A stretch of DNA of 64,000 nucleotides from Pseudodesulfovibrio portus. GTDB lineage: Bacteria; Desulfobacterota; Desulfovibrionia; Desulfovibrionales; Desulfovibrionaceae. The DNA is taken from positions 1,242,501 through 1,306,500 of the forward strand of contig NZ_AP026708.1 in assembly GCF_026000375.1 (NCBI RefSeq), in the 5' to 3' direction. The notes beneath the pieces are model-generated. The model was not told the DNA's origin and did not search any database. It worked only from the letters and a program-made list of their open reading frames with translations. Below, one piece after another: positions 57,940-64,000 of the stretch (position 1 is the stretch's first letter; each line of letters opens with the position of its first letter). Both the position numbers and the translations under genes were made by a program.

Positions 57940-58645
57940 GGCGCGCATTCGCGTTAAGCGGTGTCCGTTCTCCCTACTTTGTGTTCCGCCACTCGGCGGC
58001 CCTATTTTTGGGGCGCTTTCGGGGTAGCTCGCGCTGCCAGGCCCAAGAGCCTGTAGGCGACTTTGCTGCCCGTCTGCAGACTTGCCTGCGGCAAGGTCGA
58101 CGGGCTGCGCAAGTCGCCCGAAACAGGCCCTAGGGTCTGCCAACGGATTGTCCATCTCTGCCGTTTGGGACCGGTAACTCCAATAGGTGCACCATTGGAA
58201 CGCCATCTGCCCAGACAATTGTGGTTTGCACCAGCCCTTGATGGAGGCTCAGAAGCCGACGGCGAGGGGTGACGGCTCTGTTTTTGGAAAGCGACGATTT
58301 GCCAGGGACTTCACCCTCAGGAAACACGAAGCGCGTTCCATCCCCCAAGGGACAGGAGCCGCCCCGAGTGCATCGGATTCTTGCCGAGATCTTGGGGGCG
58401 GCCAAGCTTGAAAAGCGCACTTTTTGCTTACTTTTTGGTGCGCCAGCCACAAATCCGCAGGACAGCGGATTTGGAGCGCGCCTGAAAGGCGCGACCCCGG
58501 AGGGGTGAGGGCCACGGACGGCCCGAATCAAAAAGTCAGCCGCTGTAAAAGCGGAACACAACGTAAGGAAAACGAGTGCAGCCAAACGCGAATGCGCGCC
58601 CACCCCAAAAAACAAGCGATCAAGCCCGCACCACGGGCTTGGAGA
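57940..58645 (-). repeat. Non-coding composite repeat, copy 3 (reverse)
   Basis: Reverse-complement counterpart of 54810-55705. It begins with CGCATTCGCGTT (57948) and CCCTATTTTTGGGGCGC; AAGAGCCTGTAGGCGAC and CGACGGGCTGCGCAAGTCGCC follow. The middle part contains blocks of copy 2 (for example the complement of GTCGGCTTCTGAGCC). The second arm has GCGCACTTTTTGCTTACTTT near 58417, a run of four to five hairpins (AAATCCGC/GCGGATTT, CGCGCCT/AGGCGCG, ACCCC/GGGGT, GGGCC/GGCCC, CCGCT/AGCGG), GCGGAACACAACGTAAGGAA and AACGCGAATGCGCGCCC. It ends in a CCCGC/CGGGC hairpin and TTGGAG at about 58642. A minus-strand frame of 178 codons (58130-58666) reads straight through arm and middle and is not believed to be a gene. 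Confidence 0.8.
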
Positions 58646-58651
58646 CCAAAC

Positions 58652-58676
58652 AAAAAGGCCGCCCACAAGGGCGGCC
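58652..58676 (-). terminator. Rho-independent terminator of purM
   Basis: Stem GGCCGCCC / GGGCGGCC with a four-base loop; on the minus strand T5 follows. Confidence 0.92.
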
Positions 58677-58722
58677 CTGACATTCTTTTAAGGCACGCTG
58701 CCGAAGCGCCCCACCAATGGGG

Positions 58723-59784
58723 CTAGGGGAATATGACCTCCACCTGCTCGGACGCGCCCTCGCGCTTCACGATCTCGCCGATGCGATAGGCATCGACATC
58801 GTCGCGTGCGTCGAGCATCTCCATGGCCCTGTCCGCGCTGTCCGCGTCGAGGATGAGGATGTAGCCGATGGAACAGTTGAAAATCTGGAGCATCTCGGGC
58901 CAGGACAGGTCGCCCTCGGTCTTGAGCCAGTCGAAGACGGGCAGCATGGGCCAGGAGCCGAACTCGATGCGGGCGGTGACGTTTTCGGGCAGGATGCGCG
59001 GCACGTTGTCGTAGAAGCCGCCGCCCGTGACGTGGACCATGCCCTTGATGGTCATGGCGTCCATGAGCTCCAGCACCGGCTTGACGTAAATCCTGGTCGG
59101 CTCGATGAGCACCTCGGCTGCGGTCCGGTCCGTCCCGGGGAAGGTGTCGGTCGCCTTGAGGCCGGAGGCGTCGAAAACCTTGCGGATGAGCGACCAGCCG
59201 TTGGAGTGCGCCCCCGAGGAGCCGAGTCCGATGATCACGTCGCCGGACGCCACTTCCTTGCCCGTGACGAGTCGGGGCGTGTCCACCATGCCCACGGCGA
59301 ATCCGGACAGGTCGTACTCGCCGTCCGGGTAGAACCCGGGCATCTCGGCGGTTTCGCCGCCCAGCAGGGCGCAGGCGGATTGTCGGCACCCTTCGCAGAC
59401 GCCGGAAACCACCTGCTCGGCCACGCCGGACTCGAGCTTGCCGGTGGCGAAATAGTCGAGAAAGAAAAGCGGGGTCGCGCCCTGGACCAGCACGTCGTTG
59501 ACGGACATGGCCACCAGGTCGATGCCCACGGTGTCGTGCTTGTCGAACATGAAGGCGAGCTTCAGCTTGGTGCCCACGCCGTCGGCGCCGGCCACCAGCA
59601 TGGGAGCCTCCATGCCCGCGATCTCGGGCTTGAACAGGCCGCCGAAGCCGCCGATGTCGGTTGCCACGCCGGGGGTGAAGGTGGACTTGACCATATCCTT
59701 GATACGGCTGACGAACAGGTTGCCCGCCTCGATGTCCACGCCCGCTGCGGTATATGCCTGGGAACGCTTGGCGCTTTCGCTCAT
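58723..59784 (-). CDS. purM: Phosphoribosylformylglycinamidine cyclo-ligase (AIR synthetase)
   Basis: 353 residues from ATG 59784; GAGGAG lies upstream. MSESAKRSQAYTAAGVDIEA, PMLVAGADGVGTKLKLA, VNDVLVQGATPLFFLDYFA, LGGETAEMPGFY and GLGSSGAHSNGWSLIRK are the PurM motifs. It closes the imidazole ring in purine biosynthesis (step 5), using ATP. Cytoplasmic. Single gene; terminator just downstream. Two close methionine starts are absent, so the start is secure. Confidence 0.96.
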   Translation of the reverse strand: MSESAKRSQAYTAAGVDIEAGNLFVSRIKDMVKSTFTPGVATDIGGFGGLFKPEIAGMEAPMLVAGADGVGTKLKLAFMFDKHDTVGIDLVAMSVNDVLVQGATPLFFLDYFATGKLESGVAEQVVSGVCEGCRQSACALLGGETAEMPGFYPDGEYDLSGFAVGMVDTPRLVTGKEVASGDVIIGLGSSGAHSNGWSLIRKVFDASGLKATDTFPGTDRTAAEVLIEPTRIYVKPVLELMDAMTIKGMVHVTGGGFYDNVPRILPENVTARIEFGSWPMLPVFDWLKTEGDLSWPEMLQIFNCSIGYILILDADSADRAMEMLDARDDVDAYRIGEIVKREGASEQVEVIFP

Positions 59785-59940
59785 TGAAGTCTCCTCGGAT
59801 TCGGGTTGGTACGGGTTATAGATTGTTGCCGGACCAAGTTCAAGAGGCAATATGCGCGGCCCGCCAATTGCATTGATTTTTCCCCTGAGAGCACCTATGT
59901 AGGAAATAGGGAAAACATCGTTTTCACTGCGGAGGAAACC

Positions 59941-60321
59941 ATGCGTCATTTCAACACCATAGTCCTGGCCGTCCTGACCGTTTTCTTTTTGACGATCCCC
60001 ACGGCCTCGGCCCAAAACAAATTCAAGAATGAGGACACGGCCAAAAACCGGCAGGACAACACGTTCGGCACAGGCTACCGCGAAGAAGGCACGGACATCT
60101 CCGTGGGCAAGGACGAGCGCGGGAGCTCGGTCATCAGGAGCACGGCCACGCCCAAGAAAGAGGTAGACTGGTACGACAAGATCGACATCGAGGTCGAACC
60201 CCAGGTCAACTGGCCCACGGACTCCACCACCACCTCGACCACCACCCAGGAGACCGTCGACCCGGCGGGCGACACGACCACCCCCACGACCACCACCGAA
60301 ACCAAGACCGAAACGCCATGA
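59941..60321 (+). CDS. Secreted Thr-rich hypothetical protein
   Basis: 126 residues; GGAGGAAACC lies just before ATG 59941. Signal peptide HFNTIVLAVLTVFFLTIPTA (cleavage about ASA-QN), a polar middle region, and a C-terminal Thr/Pro-rich low-complexity tail (DSTTTSTTTQETV, TTTPTTTTETKTETP). No domain is recognised. The stop codon overlaps the start of the amrS-type gene (ATGA), so the two are translationally coupled. The tail could span the periplasm or be a glycosylation region; both are guesses. Confidence 0.72.
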   Translation: MRHFNTIVLAVLTVFFLTIPTASAQNKFKNEDTAKNRQDNTFGTGYREEGTDISVGKDERGSSVIRSTATPKKEVDWYDKIDIEVEPQVNWPTDSTTTSTTTQETVDPAGDTTTPTTTTETKTETP

Positions 60322-61337
60322 CTGAAGCGCGTCTGTGGAAACCCCTCAAGGACGGCCTGGTCCAGTGCCGACTGTGCAACCACTACTGCCTGATCAAGCC
60401 GGGCAGCCGCGGGGAGTGCGGGGTGCGTGAAAACCGCAGCGGCACCCTGTACGCATTGAACTACGGCAAGATCGCGGCCCGGAACCTCGACCCGGTGGAA
60501 AAGAAGCCGCTCTACCACTTCCAGCCGGGCACCCGGACCTTTTCCTTCGCCACCATGGGATGCAACCTGACCTGCTCCTTCTGCCAGAACTGGTCGCTGT
60601 CCCAGCCGCCGCGCGAGGAAGGCACCATCCTCGGTCGGGACGCCACCCCCGAGGAGCTGGTCGACGAGGCGGTCCGCCTCAAGGCCGCGTCCATCTCCTA
60701 TACCTATTCCGAACCGACCATCTTCTTCGAGCTGATGCAGGACACGGCCCGGCTGGCCCGCGAGAAGGGGCTGAAAAACATCATGGTCTCCAACGGGTAC
60801 ATGAGCCGCGAATGCCTTGAGGAACTCGCCCCGCTCATCGACGCCATCAACGTGGACCTCAAGTGCTTCACCGACGAATTCTACCGGGACATCTCCGGGG
60901 CACGCCTCCAGCCCGTGCTCGACAACCTGCAACGCATCAAGCACGAGCTCAAGTGGTGGCTGGAAGTGACCACCCTGCTCATTCCCGGCCACAACGACTC
61001 GGACGGGGAACTGGACCGGCTCACGGACTTCCTGGCGGACAAGATCGGCACGGACACGCCGTGGCACATCTCCCGCTTCCACCCGGACTACCGGCTGACC
61101 GATGCGGGCCCGACCGACGGGGATTCCCTGCAGCGCGCCTACGCCATGGGCAAGGCCAAGGGGCTCAAATTCGTCTACATCGGCAACATGCCCGGCCTGA
61201 ACCGACAGAACACCGCCTGCCCCTCCTGCGACGCCGAACTGATCAACCGGACCGGCTTCACCCTGCACGCCTCGGGCATCATAAACGGCCGATGCGCCCA
61301 CTGCGGCGAACCCATCCCCGGAGTGGACCTCGGCTGA
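60318..61337 (+). CDS. amrS: AmmeMemoRadiSam-system radical SAM enzyme (AmrS)
   Basis: 339 residues. The N-terminal zinc-binding segment CRLCNHYCLIKPGSRGECGV precedes the radical SAM cluster CNLTCSFC (about residue 78) in the TMGCNLTCSFCQNW context, then TYSEPTIFFELM and NVDLKCFTDEFYR, as in the AmrS/PflA-like family. The C-terminus adds another zinc ribbon (CPSCDAEL, CAHCGEPIPG). The AMMECR1 and Memo partners usually linked to it are not in this window. The reaction is unknown. It overlaps the preceding secreted-protein gene by four bases. Confidence 0.92.
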   Translation: MTEARLWKPLKDGLVQCRLCNHYCLIKPGSRGECGVRENRSGTLYALNYGKIAARNLDPVEKKPLYHFQPGTRTFSFATMGCNLTCSFCQNWSLSQPPREEGTILGRDATPEELVDEAVRLKAASISYTYSEPTIFFELMQDTARLAREKGLKNIMVSNGYMSRECLEELAPLIDAINVDLKCFTDEFYRDISGARLQPVLDNLQRIKHELKWWLEVTTLLIPGHNDSDGELDRLTDFLADKIGTDTPWHISRFHPDYRLTDAGPTDGDSLQRAYAMGKAKGLKFVYIGNMPGLNRQNTACPSCDAELINRTGFTLHASGIINGRCAHCGEPIPGVDLG

Positions 61338-61380
61338 CCCGGCTTGCCAACGACTCCCATTTCCAGTAGGTATTCACACC

Positions 61381-61410
61381 CCGCTTCTTGCGCAGCCGCG
61401 CAAGCAGCGG
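61381..61410. other. Hairpin immediately upstream of tRNA-Pro
   Basis: CCGCTTCTTGCGC pairs with GCGCAAGCAGCGG (one mismatch) around AGCC, seven bases before the tRNA. There is no T-run, so it may be a processing or transcript-end structure of amrS. Confidence 0.6.
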
Positions 61411-61416
61411 GTCAGT

Positions 61417-61493
61417 CGGAGTGTGGCGCAGACCGGTAGCGCGCCTGCTTTGGGAGCAGGATGTCGGGGGTTCAAATCCCTCCACTCCGACCA
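61417..61493 (+). tRNA. tRNA-Pro (anticodon UGG)
   Basis: 77 bases including an encoded CCA. Acceptor stem CGGAGTG / CACTCCG, D-arm GCGC...GCGC, anticodon arm CCTGC-TTTGGGA-GCAGG with anticodon TGG (61451-61453), T-arm GGGGG-TTCAAAT-CCCTC. All four helices close. A terminator follows. Confidence 0.97.
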
Positions 61494-61503
61494 TGACAGC
61501 CGG

Positions 61504-61536
61504 AAAGGCTTCGAACAACGGTTCGGAGCCTTTTTT
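61504..61536 (+). terminator. Rho-independent terminator of tRNA-Pro
   Basis: Stem AGGCTTCGAAC / GTTCGGAGCCT (one G-T wobble) followed by T6. Confidence 0.92.
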
Positions 61537-61736
61537 CGTTGAAGACGTCCTGCGCCCCTCTCACGGCAATACTGTTTCGATGCATGCCGTGCCTTCCACT
61601 TGATCGCCAATAGTGATATTCACATGTTCAAGTATCAAAAAAATCTGATGACGCCCCTGCCTCCCGAACCGTCAAGGACCGAGCGTCGCCGGATTCACGG
61701 CAGCAAGTCGAATCATTTCAAATGGAGGTTTTTATC

Positions 61737-62252
61737 ATGAGCAGACCTGAAAAACCCTGGAACCCTTATCTTGCAGGAGCCCTGAGTGGGGTGCTGGCTG
61801 TGGCCTCGGTGCTTGTTGCGGGCAGCTACCTTGGGGCCTCCACCACGTTTGTCACCTCGGCGGGCATGGCGGAAAAAGCGCTTTCCCCCTCCCTGGTGGA
61901 CACGGCGTATTATCTCAAATACGACCTGGCCGTTGACTGGCAGTTCATGTTCGTGGTCGGCATCGTCATCGGGGCCTTCATAGCTTCGCGCACGGACGGC
62001 TCCTTCCGCGTGCAGATGGTGCCGGACATGTGGTCCGGGCGATTCGGCAACGCCCCCATGGTGCGCGGCATCGCGGCCTTTGTCGGCGGCGTCGTGGCCA
62101 TATACGGCGCGCGGCTGGCGGGCGGCTGCCCAAGCGGGCACGGGTTGTCCGGGTTGGCCCAGATGTCCATGAGCGGGTTCATCGCCGCCGGGTGCTTTTT
62201 CATCGGCGGCATCGTCATGGCCCGGCTGGTATACGGGAGGGCGGCGCAATGA
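61737..62252 (+). CDS. YeeE/YedE-family sulfur transporter, first half-protein
   Basis: 171 residues from ATG 61737, with GGAGG eight bases upstream. Four to five hydrophobic segments; the conserved loop RLAGGCPSGHGLSGLAQM contains the Cys that handles thiosulfate or sulfide in YeeE. The protein is about half the length of full YeeE, and its partner follows with a four-base overlap (ATGA). Together they should form the inner-membrane channel. Thiosulfate uptake is the known role in E. coli; a role in selenium metabolism has been suggested for YedE. The substrate here is unproven. Confidence 0.9.
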   Translation: MSRPEKPWNPYLAGALSGVLAVASVLVAGSYLGASTTFVTSAGMAEKALSPSLVDTAYYLKYDLAVDWQFMFVVGIVIGAFIASRTDGSFRVQMVPDMWSGRFGNAPMVRGIAAFVGGVVAIYGARLAGGCPSGHGLSGLAQMSMSGFIAAGCFFIGGIVMARLVYGRAAQ

Positions 62253-62773
62253 CACTCGTATACGGACTGATCACCGGCGTCATCTTCGGCTTCCTGCTCC
62301 AGAAGGGGCGGGTACTTCGCTACGACAAGCAGCTGGGCGCCCTGCGCCTCATTGACATGACCATCGTCAAGTTCATGCTGTCCAACATCATCGTGGCCAT
62401 GGTCGGCCTCTACCTGCTGCGCGACCTCGGGCTGGTCAAGCTCTCGCTCAAGGCCACGACCCTGGGACCCAACATCGTCGGCGGGCTCCTGTTCGGCCTG
62501 GGCTGGGGCGTGGTCGGCTACTGCCCCGGCACCTCGGCCGGAGCATTGGGCGAGGGCCGCTTCGACGCCCTCTGGGCCATCCTCGGCATGCTGGTGGGCG
62601 CGTCCATCTTCGCCCATACCTTTCCCATGCTCAAGTCCACGGTCTACACCTGGGGCGAGCTGGGCAAGATCACCCTGCCCGACGTGCTGGGCATGAACCA
62701 CTGGGTCGTCATCGGCGCGCTGGTCGTGATCTACGCCCTGGTCCTGCGGCTCATAGAGCGAAAGGGGCTCTAG
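62249..62773 (+). CDS. YeeE/YedE-family sulfur transporter, second half-protein
   Basis: 174 residues from ATG 62249, overlapping the preceding stop. Four to five membrane segments and the second conserved loop LGWGVVGYCPGTSAGALGEG, with the transport Cys. Helices at both ends (GLITGVIFGFLLQ, VVIGALVVIYALVL). It complements the first half, so the pair reconstructs a whole YeeE. A terminator closes the two-gene operon. No TusA/YeeD-like gene follows. Confidence 0.9.
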   Translation: MTLVYGLITGVIFGFLLQKGRVLRYDKQLGALRLIDMTIVKFMLSNIIVAMVGLYLLRDLGLVKLSLKATTLGPNIVGGLLFGLGWGVVGYCPGTSAGALGEGRFDALWAILGMLVGASIFAHTFPMLKSTVYTWGELGKITLPDVLGMNHWVVIGALVVIYALVLRLIERKGL

Positions 62774-62805
62774 ACAGGGGCCCAGCCCCACTCACTCGAA
62801 CACGA

Positions 62806-62838
62806 AGCGGGGCCCGGCAGCGGGCCTCGCTTTTTTTT
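62806..62838 (+). terminator. Rho-independent terminator of the YeeE pair
   Basis: Stem AGCGGGGCCCG / CGGGCCTCGCT (one G-T wobble), loop GCAG, tail T8. Confidence 0.94.
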
Positions 62839-63023
62839 GCGTCCGTATGCCCGAAAGCCTGAGGCCCGCGTCCACTTTTTCCGGATTTTTGCGCTTCTTT
62901 ATTTTATAAACAAAATATTAAACGCAATTTCAGTCAATTGCGTAAAAGGTACAGAAAATGCATTATACCAAATGAAACATAATTCATAACCACTAAGGTT
63001 CGTTTTTAACGGAGGATATCGGG

Positions 63024-63695
63024 GTGAAATCATTCAAAACCATTTTTATGGGCGCAATCATCGCGGGGATGCTGCTTGTCGCCGCAAACAGCGCCATGGC
63101 GGCCTACACCGGGTTGTATGAAAACGAAAACGACAGTTCGTTATTCGTTAATCTCGGTACCGGATACTTCGACGTCAACGGCATCGATCATTACGATGTC
63201 ACCTACGTCAATCCTGAGCAAACTCTCTGGTATGCGGAAAAAAACAGTGGTGGTTACATCTACGGCGCAAGCCAGGGCAGCCGGTTTGCCTTCATCCAAT
63301 CGGGCACACTGCTGGACCCCAGCCTTTTCGACGGGCTTGCGGCCAAGATCGACGGCTTTGTTACGGCTGTTGAAACGAATTCCATCATCAACAGCACTTC
63401 GCCGCTTATAACCAACGAGGTAAAGTTTGCCGTTCTCGTAGGCCTGGCCGGTTCGTATTTCGGCGACCTCTCCGTACCCATCCTTACCAGCGATTGGTTC
63501 GGATTCGGTGAATTCGCCGCCGACGGCAGCAGCTTTGACGTCACCGTGGGTGATCTTTCCCTGGAAGGACTGCAAGCCATGCTCTGCGACGACTGCACCG
63601 AGACCTACAGGGCCACGCCCATTCCGGGCGCAGTCTGGCTCCTCGGCTCCGGCCTGGTCGGCCTGGTCGGCCTGAGGCGGCGCATGCGCGGCTGA
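63024..63695 (+). CDS. Secreted protein with VPLPA/PEP-CTERM-like sorting tail
   Basis: 223 residues, GTG start at 63024 with GGAGG ten bases upstream. Signal peptide (FMGAIIAGMLLVAANSAMA). The mature part is acidic and Gly/Ser/aromatic-rich with no recognised fold. The tail TPIPGAVW, LLGSGLVGLVGL, RRRMRG matches that of the protein at 5541 almost residue for residue and marks an exosortase substrate. The 250-base upstream region is strongly AT-rich and likely contains its promoter. Function unknown. Confidence 0.8.
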   Translation: MKSFKTIFMGAIIAGMLLVAANSAMAAYTGLYENENDSSLFVNLGTGYFDVNGIDHYDVTYVNPEQTLWYAEKNSGGYIYGASQGSRFAFIQSGTLLDPSLFDGLAAKIDGFVTAVETNSIINSTSPLITNEVKFAVLVGLAGSYFGDLSVPILTSDWFGFGEFAADGSSFDVTVGDLSLEGLQAMLCDDCTETYRATPIPGAVWLLGSGLVGLVGLRRRMRG

Positions 63696-63719
63696 GCACC
63701 AACCACACACGCTACAAGA

Positions 63720-63749
63720 AAGGCCCCGGGAGACATCCCGGGGCCTTTT
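63720..63749 (+). terminator. Rho-independent terminator
   Basis: Stem AAGGCCCCGGGA / TCCCGGGGCCTT with a GACA loop and T4. Confidence 0.94.
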
Positions 63750-63808
63750 CATTCATGGGAGCATTCCGGCACAATCCCGCATCTTCCCCCAAAAAACCCT
63801 TTGCATGA

Positions 63809-63851
63809 ATGTAAATAGTTAGTATTATCATTTACATAGATTTTATCTATG
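63809..63851. promoter_or_regulatory. Overlapping inverted repeats upstream of the last gene
   Basis: ATGTAAAT (63809-63816) / ATTTACAT (63830-63837) and CATAGAT (63835-63841) / ATCTATG (63845-63851) overlap in an AT-rich stretch ahead of the gene at 63888. Probably an operator; the regulator is unknown. Confidence 0.55.
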
Positions 63852-63887
63852 CCTGTGTATTCATATTTTCAATCAATGGAGACTGCC

Positions 63888-64000
63888 ATGCCCACTGAGC
63901 AAAATCCCGCATGCGAGCGCCCGGCCCCCAAGGTCGCAAAAGTTCCGCAGCCCGAAGCGGAAGCCCAGTCCCAAACCCCGGAAAAACAAGGAGGCCCCAT
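63888..64000 (+). CDS. Start of a hypothetical protein (truncated by window end)
   Basis: 37 codons are open to the window end from ATG 63888, with TGGAG six bases upstream; an ATG four codons earlier is also in frame. The visible N-terminus is rich in Pro, Glu, Gln and Ala (VAKVPQPEAEAQSQTPEKQ), a low-complexity linker-like start. No domain can be named. Confidence 0.5.
   Translation, partial: MPTEQNPACERPAPKVAKVPQPEAEAQSQTPEKQGGP

Noticed and set aside
58130-58666. A 178-codon minus-strand frame in composite repeat copy 3
   Set aside because: It runs through hairpin arms and middle of a repeat; the equivalent frame is broken in the other copies.

Overview
The window reads as chromosomal DNA of a mesophilic sulfate reducer of the Desulfovibrionales (Desulfovibrio / Pseudodesulfovibrio type). 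The pointers are high GC with dense strong hairpin terminators, an octahaem hydroxylamine-oxidoreductase-like cytochrome, TRAP transporters with paired binding proteins, VPLPA/PEP-CTERM-like surface proteins, a stand-alone bacteriohaemerythrin, split YeeE/YedE sulfur transporters, CII-like small regulators, and a selenoprotein. No species is asserted, and no prophage, IS or CRISPR array was seen.

Layout. 1-5.4 kb: end of a multihaem cytochrome gene, a PAS histidine kinase coupled to a PAS-GGDEF cyclase, and an AhpF-like thioredoxin reductase whose frame crosses one TGA. The TGA sits exactly where a UPYC/CPYC redox motif is expected and is followed by a SECIS-like hairpin with a GGTCA loop; I call it a selenocysteine codon. 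5.5-11 kb: an exosortase-type surface protein, a TetR regulator with an elaborate palindromic operator, and a TRAP operon with two tandem binding proteins. 11-12.4 kb: a non-coding composite repeat and an AT-richer small gene. 12.4-16.5 kb (minus): NDP-forming acyl-CoA synthetase, then a ferredoxin-nitroreductase overlapping a periplasmic binding protein. 16.7-24.7 kb (plus): glnS, a second TetR regulator, two CII-like regulators, a hybrid kinase, an alpha/beta hydrolase and a class II aldolase. 25.1-31 kb (minus): a sugar phosphorylase/phosphatase operon. 31-36.9 kb: a response-regulator cyclase, a small zinc-ribbon protein, an S24 repressor, rnr and lpxK. 37-46.4 kb: periplasmic binding proteins, membrane proteins (BI-1, YccF, YibE/F), alkaline phosphatase, a methyltransferase, a Ca/Na antiporter and a tRNA-thiolation-like enzyme. 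46.6-54.7 kb: haemerythrin, recA, alaS, a PAP2 protein, an MFS carrier, rplM-rpsI. 54.7-58.7 kb: two further copies of the composite repeat, in opposite orientation, flanking a SIMPL-domain gene and a radical SAM gene. 58.7-64 kb: purM, a secreted Thr-rich protein overlapping amrS, tRNA-Pro(UGG), the YeeE/YedE pair, a second PEP-CTERM-like protein and the start of one more gene.

How the parts work together. Most of the window is housekeeping (glnS, recA, alaS, rplM-rpsI, purM, lpxK, rnr) interleaved with environmental sensing: two kinases, two diguanylate cyclases with RxxD inhibition sites, and several periplasmic binding proteins. Thiol/sulfur redox recurs in the selenoprotein reductase, the YeeE pair, the thiolation enzyme and the haemerythrin. 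The most unusual items are the selenoprotein, the three-locus composite repeat, and a tight array of TGTCGCA palindromes ahead of a CII-like gene. Gene starts were chosen by ribosome-binding sites and overlaps. All function calls come from recognising motifs by eye, without database searches.
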